Source: an uncultured Chitinophagaceae bacterium
Lineage (GTDB): Bacteria; Bacteroidota; Bacteroidia; Chitinophagales; Chitinophagaceae
Direction of reading: 5' to 3'
Length of the DNA stretch: 8,541 bases
Assembly: GCA_946885665.1 (NCBI GenBank)
Contig: CAMPGT010000169.1
Location: forward strand, 1 to 8,541
Under the pieces are notes generated by a model. The model saw nothing but the letters and a program-made list of their open reading frames with translations, had not been told where the DNA came from and made no database searches. Positions 1-7,583 of the stretch are shown here, piece after piece; the stretch's first letter is position 1, and each line of letters opens with the position of its first letter. Made by a program: the position numbers and the translations under genes.

Positions 1-20
1 TGTATTAATTATATATTATT

Positions 21-950
21 TTGAAAATAGATCGTCGAAAATTTGTGTCCCACACCGTTGCTTCAACGGCGGGAGTGGTGTTGGGAAGCCGGTTAATGGG
101 ATCTGTTGCCGGGGAAGAACGGGCGATTCAGCCATTGCCAAATAAGAACAGGAACCTGATGCAGGAAGTGATGATGTATCGAAAGATAGATTCACACGCG
201 CATGTATATTTTTCGGGCGACAGTCCCCGGACGCAGCTCGAATTTGCCGACAGGCTGGGTATTGAAAAATTGATGATTTCGAGGCCCATGGCGCCCGGCA
301 GTGCGGGCTTGCCCGACGAATTCAGGAAATGCAACGATTTGGTTCTTCGCGATGTTAAGCTGCATCCCGACCGGTTTATTGGTATGCTTACGCTAAACCC
401 TACCTATAAAAGCGAATCGCTGGAAGAAATAAAAAGATGTGTTGACCAGGGAATGGTGGGCATGAAACTATATAACCATGTCAAAATAAATGATCCCTTG
501 TTTTACCCGGTTATTGAGAAATTCATCGACCTGAAGATGGTTATTCTGATGCACACCGCGATAGGTTATGCACGAATAAAGCTGAACGCCCGCGAACCGA
601 AAAACATATCGCTGCCCGGGGATTTTGTGGATATTGCGAAACGATATCCTGAGGCAATGTTCCAGTTTGCTCACATCGCAGGAGGAATCGATTGGGAACA
701 TGCCTGTAAAACGCTTCAGCATTCACCGAATGTGTATGTAGATGCTTCCGGCAGCAACAACGTAGCCAATATGATTGACTTTGCCATGAAATACATCGGT
801 GAGGACAGGCTTCTTTTTGGTTGCGACAATAGCTTTTACCAGGGTGTTGGTCACATGTTTTCGGCAAAGCTGACTGACACGCAACGAAAGAAGATATTTT
901 TTGACAATTACAATAGCATACTAAAGAAGTCAGGTAGAAATGTTGATTGA
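21..950 (+). CDS. Tat-exported amidohydrolase-family metal-dependent hydrolase
   Basis: Predicted metal-dependent hydrolase with the TIM-barrel fold of the amidohydrolase_2 (ACMSD-like) family; substrate unknown. The start is TTG, because an in-frame stop lies at 6-8 and no ATG precedes the signal. Residues 4-30 form a Tat signal: the twin-arginine motif DRRKFVS, a hydrophobic stretch, and a possible cleavage site after GSVA. The catalytic domain begins near residue 52. Visible ligand candidates are HAH at 59-61, the strand GMKLY at 147-151 with K149, H178 (LMHTA), H218 (AHIAGG) and D269 (FGCDN), so the metal site looks complete. The ATGs at 171 and 174 would give a leaderless version, but the good Tat motif argues for the longer form. 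The 3' end overlaps the next gene by 11 nt, implying translational coupling. Family assignment is firm; substrate and exact start are not. Confidence 0.85.
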   Translation: MKIDRRKFVSHTVASTAGVVLGSRLMGSVAGEERAIQPLPNKNRNLMQEVMMYRKIDSHAHVYFSGDSPRTQLEFADRLGIEKLMISRPMAPGSAGLPDEFRKCNDLVLRDVKLHPDRFIGMLTLNPTYKSESLEEIKRCVDQGMVGMKLYNHVKINDPLFYPVIEKFIDLKMVILMHTAIGYARIKLNAREPKNISLPGDFVDIAKRYPEAMFQFAHIAGGIDWEHACKTLQHSPNVYVDASGSNNVANMIDFAMKYIGEDRLLFGCDNSFYQGVGHMFSAKLTDTQRKKIFFDNYNSILKKSGRNVD

Positions 951-1725
951 CAGTAACACTTATATCGGAAATTGGCCATTCAGGAAATTTGAATATAACA
1001 CGCTTGATACGCTGATCGGCAGGATGGATGAATTTGGCACGGAGGCTTCTGTTGTGAGCAACCTGAACGGTATTTTTTATAAGAATACGCAGGCTGCCAA
1101 CGAAGAACTGTATGATGCCATCCGTTCGAAAAAGGTTTATGGCAAACGGTTCATCCCTTTTGCTGTCATTAACCCCATCTACGGTGGCTGGCGCGAAGAC
1201 TTTGAAACGTGCAGCACAAAAATGAACATGAAAGGCATTCGCCTGTACCCGAAATATCACGGATATGATCTCGACAACCCATCGTGTGTGGAACTGGTAA
1301 AAATGGCGCGGGACCGAAACCTTCCCGTGGCCTTTTCCCTTCGAATGGTTGACAGCCGGCCCAGCTCCTGGCTCGACATAGAGAAGGAGTGGTCGTTAAA
1401 AGACATTATTCCAATAATAAAATCAGTACCCGATGCAAGTTATTTAATGCTGAATGTTGCCAATAATCCTTATTTGAATGACGAGGACACTGGTCTTTTA
1501 AAACGAACAAATATTCTTATCGATACATCGGGCAGGAGTATTATTAATTTCGCTGAGCTGTTGGTAAAATACGGCAGGGATAAATTCAGTTTCGGAACCC
1601 ATTCTCCCATTTTGGATTATTGTACCGGATTATTGCGAATTGAATCTTTAAGCGATAGCGAGGCCGTCGAATCAGAGAAGGAACTGTTGAGGTCCGGCAA
1701 TTTGAAAAAATTTTTGAGAATATAA
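940..1725 (+). CDS. Amidohydrolase-fold protein with degenerate metal site
   Basis: A 261-residue protein that matches the preceding amidohydrolase in layout but lacks its active site. The N-terminal strand reads IDSNTYIGNWPF (3-14) where the HxH motif would be, so both histidines are replaced (N6, Y8). GIRLYP (99-104) matches GMKLY but has arginine for lysine. The strand holding H178 in the partner is VAFSLRM here, without histidine. The position of AHIAGG is LNVANN (171-176), and the Asp of FGCDN becomes histidine in FGTHSP (218-223). No signal peptide is visible, so it is predicted cytoplasmic unless carried out by its partner. The ATG start sits inside the upstream gene (11-nt overlap). 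It may be a non-catalytic partner, a binding or lyase-like protein, or an enzyme with different chemistry. Fold assignment rests on motif layout; function is unknown. Confidence 0.8.
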   Translation: MLIDSNTYIGNWPFRKFEYNTLDTLIGRMDEFGTEASVVSNLNGIFYKNTQAANEELYDAIRSKKVYGKRFIPFAVINPIYGGWREDFETCSTKMNMKGIRLYPKYHGYDLDNPSCVELVKMARDRNLPVAFSLRMVDSRPSSWLDIEKEWSLKDIIPIIKSVPDASYLMLNVANNPYLNDEDTGLLKRTNILIDTSGRSIINFAELLVKYGRDKFSFGTHSPILDYCTGLLRIESLSDSEAVESEKELLRSGNLKKFLRI

Positions 1726-1763
1726 TTGTGAAACAAGGGCTAGATAACAAGTATAAAAAATAC

Positions 1764-2819
1764 ATGATGAAACAATTATTTGACCGGCGAAAATTTATTA
1801 AGGCATCTTCTTTTGCAGGATTGGGAATAGGTATATCTGGCAGTATCTCTCCTCTTTTTAGCCAGGCCAACCTGGCACAGGGAAAAAGAATCGGCATTAT
1901 CGGATTAGATACCTCTCATAGCACAGCGTACACGAAAACGCTCAATTCAGACAATGCGTCTTCCGGGTTTGGAGGATACAAAATTGTTGCTGCCTATCCC
2001 CAGGGCAGTCTTGATATTGAATCATCAGTAAAGCGTATCCCGGGATATACCGAAGAGGTGAAGAAAATGGGGGTGGAGATTGTAGAAAGCATTCCTGCAT
2101 TGCTGGAAAAAGTCGACGTAGTTCTCCTGGAGACCAACGACGGGCGCCGTCATCTTGAACAGGCTTTACCGGTAATGAAAGCAGGTAAAACCCTGTTTAT
2201 CGACAAGCCGATTTCCGCTTCATTAGCGGATGCGATAGCGATTTTTGAAGCGGCAAAACAATACAAAGTGCCGGTATTTTCCTCTTCTTCCACGAGGTTT
2301 ATGTCCAGCGCCAGGGAAGTGGTAAATGGAAAAATAGGAAAGGTGCTGGGCGCAGATGCATACAGTCCCTGCACAATAGAAAAAACTCATCCTGATTTCT
2401 TTTGGTACGGCATACACGGGGTGGAAATATTATATACGGTGATGGGAACAGGTTGCAAAACCGTGTCCCGCACACATACCGAGGGTACGGATGTTGCCGT
2501 TGGCACCTGGACCGATGGACGCATTGGCACGTTCAGGGGCACACGCACCGGTGAACATTTGTATGGAGGAACGGCTTATGGGGAAAAGGAAAATGCTGTT
2601 TTAGGTCCGATTGAGGGATACAATCCGCTGCTGAAAGAAATCATTCGATTTTTTGAGACAGGTAATACCCCGGTTAAACCGGAAGATACGTTGGAGATAT
2701 GCGCCTTCATGGAGGCGGCAGACGAGAGTAAACGTAAAAATGGCGCGCCCGTGAACATGGAGGAGATCTGGGAAAAGGCCAGAAGGGAAGCGCGAAAGAA
2801 ATTAAAAAATGTGCTGTAA
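1764..2819 (+). CDS. Tat-exported Gfo/Idh/MocA family oxidoreductase
   Basis: Predicted NAD(P)-dependent sugar or cyclitol oxidoreductase exported folded, with cofactor, by Tat. The chosen start is the ATG at 1764, with another at 1767; a GTG at 1728 is also open and would add 12 residues before a signal that is already complete. From 1764 the twin-arginine motif DRRKFIK lies at residues 7-13, followed by a glycine-rich hydrophobic region. The Rossmann strand is RIGIIGLDTSHS (42-53), in which the usual G-x-G turn is replaced by GLD. LLETNDGRRHLEQAL and FIDKPIS follow; DKP (147-149) stands in for the catalytic EKP motif. GIHGVEILYTVMG (216-228) supplies the helix that normally carries the catalytic histidine, here H218. 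Length is about 351 residues, normal for the family. It follows the amidohydrolase pair closely and precedes a ThuA-like gene. Substrate is not determinable. Confidence 0.88.
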   Translation: MMKQLFDRRKFIKASSFAGLGIGISGSISPLFSQANLAQGKRIGIIGLDTSHSTAYTKTLNSDNASSGFGGYKIVAAYPQGSLDIESSVKRIPGYTEEVKKMGVEIVESIPALLEKVDVVLLETNDGRRHLEQALPVMKAGKTLFIDKPISASLADAIAIFEAAKQYKVPVFSSSSTRFMSSAREVVNGKIGKVLGADAYSPCTIEKTHPDFFWYGIHGVEILYTVMGTGCKTVSRTHTEGTDVAVGTWTDGRIGTFRGTRTGEHLYGGTAYGEKENAVLGPIEGYNPLLKEIIRFFETGNTPVKPEDTLEICAFMEAADESKRKNGAPVNMEEIWEKARREARKKLKNVL

Positions 2820-2882
2820 GGCAGGACTGTTTCTAAATGGCAGGCGGGTTAAAAATGCACATCGAAAATACTTTTTGGAGAC

Positions 2883-3722
2883 ATGTTATTGATTAAACAC
2901 TGCGGTTTATTGATTGCTGCACTATTGGCTCATTTGATGTTTGCCAACAAGGATAATCTTTCGATGGAGGATTCCGCCCAACCTGAACGTTCAACGGTTG
3001 AAAAAATGGCGCAGAAGCAAAAAATAGTGTTTTTAATCACGGAAGATCCGGACAATTATAAGGCGCATGAAACGGTACCGAAGTTTGCTGAAATGCTGGA
3101 AGAAAAGTACGGATATGAGGTGACGGTGCTATTGGGCAGCGGTGGTCATGGTTCTTATACGTATCCTCAGGCAGATGTTATTTCCAGGGCAGATCTGCTT
3201 GTTGTTTTTGCGAGGCGAATAGCCTTGCCCCATCAGCAAATGAAAGCATTAAAGAATTATATTGAAAGTGGAAAGCCGGTAGTGGGGATAAGGACAGCCA
3301 ATCACGCCTTTACCGTCAACGGAAAAATAGAAGAAGGGTTCGAAGATTGGCCCGAATTTGTTTCGGATATACTGGGTTGCGAGAACCGCGGGTACGGGCC
3401 TGTTGAGCCGGGTACGGAAGTAACTGTTCCTCCCGATGCGGTAAGTCACCCTGTATTAAAAGATATCGCCACTCGTCAATGGCACAGCAACGGAAATGTT
3501 TACCTCGTAGCGCCATTGCTGGATCAAAAAGCCACCGTTTTATTGACGGGAAAAGTCAATGATATCGTCCAGCCCATTGCGTGGACGCGAACTGCCGGAG
3601 AGAGCAGGGTGTTCTATACTTCACTGGGCTACCCGACTGATTTTGAAACCCCGGTGTTTGTCAAATTACTTATTAACGCTATTCAATGGGCGCTTCATGG
3701 CGAGACGCGCCCTGACGACTGA
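2883..3722 (+). CDS. ThuA-domain protein, probably secreted
   Basis: A 279-residue protein with a ThuA (trehalose-utilisation) domain, a class I glutamine-amidotransferase-like fold often encoded beside Gfo/Idh/MocA oxidoreductases. Residues 1-21 form a hydrophobic leader (LLIAALLAHLMFA) that could be a Sec signal or membrane anchor, followed by a charged spacer to about residue 45. The domain starts at KIVFLITEDPDNYKAHET (47-64). Typical family segments are ADLLVVFARR (103-112), GIRTANHAF (135-143), QWHSNGNVY (199-207) and SRVFYTSLGYPTDF (241-254), ending in the helix FVKLLINAIQWAL. In rhizobia ThuA acts with the oxidoreductase ThuB in 3-keto-trehalose formation, so a keto-sugar role beside the exported oxidoreductase is a reasonable inference. 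GGAG at 2877-2880 is only 2 nt from the ATG, too close for a good Shine-Dalgarno site. An internal start at residue 42 would give a leaderless protein. Confidence 0.85.
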   Translation: MLLIKHCGLLIAALLAHLMFANKDNLSMEDSAQPERSTVEKMAQKQKIVFLITEDPDNYKAHETVPKFAEMLEEKYGYEVTVLLGSGGHGSYTYPQADVISRADLLVVFARRIALPHQQMKALKNYIESGKPVVGIRTANHAFTVNGKIEEGFEDWPEFVSDILGCENRGYGPVEPGTEVTVPPDAVSHPVLKDIATRQWHSNGNVYLVAPLLDQKATVLLTGKVNDIVQPIAWTRTAGESRVFYTSLGYPTDFETPVFVKLLINAIQWALHGETRPDD

Positions 3723-3789
3723 CACTGAAAATATTTTTTTTAACCCTATTCATTCGATAAACAATTTATAAATCACCAAAAGCATACAA

Positions 3790-5256
3790 GTGACTTTTAA
3801 TACACTCGACTTAATCGTTATTATTCTTTTCTTTTTAAGTATGCTGATCGTAGGTATATGGTCCTATTTCCGGAGCAAGAATGCTGAAGAGTATTTTGTT
3901 GCCGGTGGACGGTTGCCCTGGTGGCTGGCTGGTATTTCGCATCATGTATCCGGTCACAGCGGTGCGGTGTTTGTTGCTTATGCGGCGGTGGCTTATACAC
4001 ATGGCTTTACCATGTACATGTGGTGGGCTTTTCCTGTAGGCGTTGTGATAGTTGCCTGCGCCAAAGTATTTCCGGTTTACTGGGTTCGGTTAAGAAAGAA
4101 CTTTCAGATACAATCTCCGCTCGAGTATTTGAGCGTAAGGTACAATGTAGCTACACAACAGATTGTGGCTTGGTCGGGCGTGCTGCTGAAGGTTTTTGAT
4201 GTGGGCGCCAAATGGGCGGCCATAGGCATTCTTCTTCATGTAGTGGCAGGCATTCCATTAACCACGGGTGTTCTTGTTTCCGGTCTTGTTACTTTGATCT
4301 ACGTCACTTTTGGAGGTTTATGGGGAGTGATCGTGACAGATTTTATCCAGTTCATTGTTCAGATACTGGGCGGCGTTGTAATGTTTGTGCTGGTGGTGCA
4401 GCACCTTGGAGGGCCCAAATCCATTATCGGCATATGGGACCGTTTGCCACCCGGTCATAGCCAATTGTTCAATGATCCTTATTCGGCGGGCTTTGTAGCA
4501 ATTATGTTTTTTCTTTATTTCTTAAGTTATAACGGGGGTAGTTGGAGTCTCGCCACCAGGTATATTTCTTCTCCCAGTGAAAAAGAAGCTTCAAAAGCGG
4601 CGCGGCTTTCGGGTATTTTATATTTGATATGGCCACTGATCTTGTTTTTTCCCATGTGGGCGGCTCCACTTATTTTGCCCGACCTGGCAAACCCTGCTGA
4701 ATCATACGGCTGGTTAATGGTGGAGATACTGCCGCAGGGAATGATTGGGCTGGTGATCGCGTCATTATTTGCAGCAACCATGGGCATGACTGCTTCTGAC
4801 GTGAATACCATTGCTGCGGTAATTACCCGCGATATCCTTCCGGTTGTGTCTAAGAAGTTCCGTAACGATAAGCATTCTCTCCGCACTGCCCGCATCACTA
4901 CTTTCTCCTTTACATTGGCAACCCTTGCCGTTGCACTCAACTATGAACGGTTTGGCGGCGTATTGGGACTCATCGTCAACTGGTTTGGCGCGCTGTTGGG
5001 ACCTACCTCCATGCCTTTATTGCTGGGCCTGCTTCCGGCTTTCAAATCGTGCGGTCCCGGCGCGGCCATCTCTTCAATTATTTCGGGCGTGGTTGCATTC
5101 GTTATTACCAAGAATATGGATTTGGATAACCTTGGACTGGAAGTGGGACTGCCGACAATAGTTGCCGCAATTGTATTTGTAGGAGTGGGAATGACAGCCA
5201 AAAAAGTACCTAAGAAAGTTACGGACCTGATTGCTGCACTTAAAATACCAACTTAA
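3790..5256 (+). CDS. Sodium:solute symporter (SSS family)
   Basis: Inner-membrane Na+-coupled importer of the SSS family, probably for a sugar or sugar derivative. It starts at GTG 3790: an in-frame stop lies at 3769-3771, and the first membrane helix (LDLIVIILFFLSMLIVGIW, 6-24) begins at once, so no later start is possible. The family pattern EEYFVAGGRLPWWLAGIS (33-50) follows that helix. The segment YVTFGGLWGVIVTDFIQF (171-188) contains the characteristic GGL..V..TD..Q. Residues 328-350 (ATMGMTASDVN through TRDIL) correspond to the later SSS helix that contributes to the sodium site. About 13 hydrophobic helices can be counted across 488 residues, close to the usual size. It lies between envelope-targeted genes and nagA, which suggests it imports the product of the former for the latter. 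The transported compound cannot be read from sequence. Confidence 0.93.
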   Translation: MTFNTLDLIVIILFFLSMLIVGIWSYFRSKNAEEYFVAGGRLPWWLAGISHHVSGHSGAVFVAYAAVAYTHGFTMYMWWAFPVGVVIVACAKVFPVYWVRLRKNFQIQSPLEYLSVRYNVATQQIVAWSGVLLKVFDVGAKWAAIGILLHVVAGIPLTTGVLVSGLVTLIYVTFGGLWGVIVTDFIQFIVQILGGVVMFVLVVQHLGGPKSIIGIWDRLPPGHSQLFNDPYSAGFVAIMFFLYFLSYNGGSWSLATRYISSPSEKEASKAARLSGILYLIWPLILFFPMWAAPLILPDLANPAESYGWLMVEILPQGMIGLVIASLFAATMGMTASDVNTIAAVITRDILPVVSKKFRNDKHSLRTARITTFSFTLATLAVALNYERFGGVLGLIVNWFGALLGPTSMPLLLGLLPAFKSCGPGAAISSIISGVVAFVITKNMDLDNLGLEVGLPTIVAAIVFVGVGMTAKKVPKKVTDLIAALKIPT

Positions 5257-5267
5257 AATAGTTGCTG

Positions 5268-6440
5268 ATGCAAGAACGGATTTTTGAAAATAATGAAGAA
5301 GTGGCTACCTGTATTAATTGTATTACGGGTAAAACGGAGGAAATAACCTTTCGTAATGGAAGTTTGACAGGTATAGTTGAAATAGAAAGCAATCACGACA
5401 ATTTTCCGTTTATAGGACCGGGGTTGATAGACCTGCAGATAAATGGTATCAATGGAATTGATTTTAATACGCCTGCATTAACCGTCGATGATATTAAAAA
5501 TGCAACAGATTACTTATTGAGCCAGGGTGTAACGGCGTTCTTGCCAACGATAGTTACCAATTCAGATGAGAATATCCTGAAAATTGCTCATATCATTTAC
5601 CGGGCATGTGCCTCCAATCCGCTCGTAGATGATTGTATTTGGGGTATTCATTTAGAAGGGCCCTTTGTTTCGCCACAGGAAGGCGCTAAAGGCGCCCACA
5701 ACGAAAAATTTATAAAAGCGCCCGACTGGAATCTTTTCAAAGAATTTCAAAGGGCAGCCGGAGGAAAAATAAAGCTTGTTACACTTGCGCCCGAATGGAA
5801 AGGCTCTGAGTCATTTATAAGGAACTGCAAAGAAAATGGCATCCTGGTATCAATAGGTCATTCGATGGCGGATACAGGGCAGATTAGGAGGGCCGTTGAA
5901 GCCGGCGCTTCTTTATCCACTCATTTGGGAAATGCTGTTCCGCTTTTGCTGCCGCGCCATCCCAATATGATTTGGGATCAACTGGCAACTGAAGAGCTTC
6001 ATGCCTGTATTATCGCCGACGGGCTGCATGTGCCTGACTCATTTATCAGTGTGGTAATGAAAAATAAGGCGGCAAAGACTTTACTCACCAGCGACGCCAC
6101 CTGTTTCGCGGGCATGGCGCCGGGCGAATACCAGAGCCATATTGGCGGCACAGTGATATTAGACGAGGAAAAAAGAGTATCCCTCAAAGGTTCAAATGGA
6201 TTATTGGCGGGAGCCGCCAGGTCGCTGTTGGAAAATGTGGAAACGCTCTTCGATCATGATCTCACCGGTATTTGTGAAGCCTGGCAGATGGCATCCACCA
6301 ATGTGACCGAGATGCTCAAAAAGAACGATCATGCTTTTAATAGTAATAGCGATTTTGTCATATTTCGACTGAAGGGTAAGCAAATACGAATTCAGCGGGT
6401 AATTAAGAGGAATAAAATCGTTTTTGAAAATAATTTCTGA
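5268..6440 (+). CDS. nagA: N-acetylglucosamine-6-phosphate deacetylase
   Basis: Cytoplasmic hydrolase that removes acetate from GlcNAc-6-phosphate to give glucosamine-6-phosphate for NagB. The ATG at 5268 is preferred over a TTG at 5262, 11 nt after the symporter stop. From the ATG, PGLIDLQINGINGIDFN (51-67) has Q57 and N59 in place of the HxH pair, as in E. coli NagA, which uses a single metal. Other ligands and catalytic residues are present: E130 in HLEGPF, H198 in SIGHS, H219 in THLGNA, H254 in ADGLHV and the catalytic Asp D276 in LTSDATCFAG. The segment LLLPRHPNMIWDQLA (226-240) replaces the usual MPYITGREPG-like loop and marks a divergent subfamily that may accept a modified substrate. 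Total 390 residues, close to the family length. Class is firm; strict GlcNAc-6-P specificity is likely but not certain. Confidence 0.9.
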   Translation: MQERIFENNEEVATCINCITGKTEEITFRNGSLTGIVEIESNHDNFPFIGPGLIDLQINGINGIDFNTPALTVDDIKNATDYLLSQGVTAFLPTIVTNSDENILKIAHIIYRACASNPLVDDCIWGIHLEGPFVSPQEGAKGAHNEKFIKAPDWNLFKEFQRAAGGKIKLVTLAPEWKGSESFIRNCKENGILVSIGHSMADTGQIRRAVEAGASLSTHLGNAVPLLLPRHPNMIWDQLATEELHACIIADGLHVPDSFISVVMKNKAAKTLLTSDATCFAGMAPGEYQSHIGGTVILDEEKRVSLKGSNGLLAGAARSLLENVETLFDHDLTGICEAWQMASTNVTEMLKKNDHAFNSNSDFVIFRLKGKQIRIQRVIKRNKIVFENNF

Positions 6441-6457
6441 CCAATCAATTTATCGTT

Positions 6458-7519
6458 GTGAAAAAAAAAGAGTTTGGATTTGGGATAATAGGAGCGGGAG
6501 CCATTTCAGATGTTCATGCCCGGGCCATACAGTCGATTGAGAACGCCCGTTTATGGGGCGTATATAGTATAAATAAGCATAAAGCCGATGCGCTTGCCAC
6601 GAAATATGGTTGTTTGGCCTACACTACGTTAGATGAGCTGCTGAGCCAACCGCAGATAGATATTGTATGTATTTGCACGCCATCGGGAATACATCTTGAT
6701 CCGGCAATTGAAAGTCTTGCGGCGGGGAAGCATTGCATTATTGAAAAGCCGCTGGAGGTGACTCTCGAAAAGTGCGACCGGATAATTGAAGCCGCAAAAA
6801 GGGCCGGCCTGAAAGTAGGCGTTATTTTCCCCTCGCGGTTTTATGAAGCAAGCAGGCAGTTGAAAGAAGCAATCGACGACGAAAGGTTTGGTGGGTTGGC
6901 ATTGGGCGATGCGTATGTAAAGTGGAACAGGAGCGCAGAATATTACCAATCGGGCAAATGGAGGGGAACCTGGGAATTTGACGGAGGCGGGGCGCTGATG
7001 AACCAGGGTATTCATTCGGTGGATTTGTTGCAATGGTACATGGGGCCTGTGGACGCGGTTCAGGCCATCGCTGCCAATATCGTCCACAAGGATATCGAAG
7101 TTGAGGATACCATAGTTGCAACACTGCAATTTTCCAACGGCGCGTTGGGAACCGTCGAATGTTCTACCGCTGTATTTCCCGGAGTGCACAAGCGGATCGA
7201 GATTATGGGTACCAAAGGGACCGCTATAATTGAAGAAAGTGATTTAATAAAATGGGAGTTCAGGGATGCCGTGAGTGGTGATGAGAAAATAAGGAGCTCG
7301 ATGAAGGGCGGTGCGTTATCGCATGGAGGTGTTTCCAACCCTGTTGATATCAGTATCATGGGCCATAAAAAACAGATAGAAGATATGATGTGTGCGGTGG
7401 AAACAGGTGATAGCCCGCTGGTTGATGGGGCCGAGGGCCGTAAATCGGTTGAAATTGTGCTGGCTATTTATGAAAGCGCTCGTTCAAAGAAGTTAGTTAG
7501 ACTGCCTTTGTCCAAATAA
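6458..7519 (+). CDS. Cytoplasmic Gfo/Idh/MocA oxidoreductase, WlbA/NtdC-like
   Basis: Predicted NAD(P)-dependent sugar dehydrogenase or ketosugar reductase acting in the cytoplasm, as no signal peptide is present. GTG 6458 is the only usable start: an in-frame stop lies at 6431-6433 and the Rossmann strand begins at residue 6. The motif FGIIGAGAISDVHARAI (8-24) is a canonical dinucleotide loop, unlike that of the exported paralogue upstream. ICTPSGIHLDPA and CIIEKPLEV (93-101, catalytic-type lysine in EKP) follow. The segment with YY, WRGTW and GGGALMNQGIHSVDLLQW (about 162-193; H186, D189) resembles enzymes that oxidise or reduce C3 of amino or uronic sugars, such as WlbA and NtdC. The gap after nagA is 17 nt. 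Flanking by nagA and nagB suggests it converts an imported amino-sugar derivative to GlcNAc or GlcNAc-6-phosphate. Family is certain; C3 chemistry is inference. Confidence 0.88.
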   Translation: MKKKEFGFGIIGAGAISDVHARAIQSIENARLWGVYSINKHKADALATKYGCLAYTTLDELLSQPQIDIVCICTPSGIHLDPAIESLAAGKHCIIEKPLEVTLEKCDRIIEAAKRAGLKVGVIFPSRFYEASRQLKEAIDDERFGGLALGDAYVKWNRSAEYYQSGKWRGTWEFDGGGALMNQGIHSVDLLQWYMGPVDAVQAIAANIVHKDIEVEDTIVATLQFSNGALGTVECSTAVFPGVHKRIEIMGTKGTAIIEESDLIKWEFRDAVSGDEKIRSSMKGGALSHGGVSNPVDISIMGHKKQIEDMMCAVETGDSPLVDGAEGRKSVEIVLAIYESARSKKLVRLPLSK

Positions 7520-7583
7520 CAAAAGGCCCGCTTTGCCTTGCTGCTTAACAAATATTTTAAATCAATAGCATAAATATTAGAAA

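Noticed and set aside
541..1260. A 239-codon open frame on the minus strand
   Set aside because: It lies antisense to two genes with clear amidohydrolase motifs and a coupled overlap, and its translation (rich in Cys, Arg, His and Gln) resembles no family; it is a shadow frame.
2837..2893. An 18-codon open frame in the gap before the ThuA-like gene
   Set aside because: It runs into the next gene in another frame and has no start context or recognisable peptide character.
5281..6434. A 14-nt direct repeat (TTTTTGAAAATAAT) at 5281-5294 and 6421-6434, near both ends of nagA
   Set aside because: Both copies are coding (FENN in each) and AT-rich. One such match among all position pairs in 8.5 kb is not surprising, and there are no inverted ends or transposase to suggest a mobile unit.
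7523..7539. A small hairpin AAGGC/GCCTT between the second oxidoreductase gene and nagB
   Set aside because: The stem is only 5 bp with no T-run after it, so it is not a credible terminator.
7532..7560. A Bacteroidota-type promoter: TTTG at 7532-7535 and TATTTTAA at 7553-7560 upstream of nagB
   Set aside because: Spacing is plausible (17 nt), but the -7 element matches TAnnTTTG at only four of six fixed positions in an AT-rich gap, so it could be chance.
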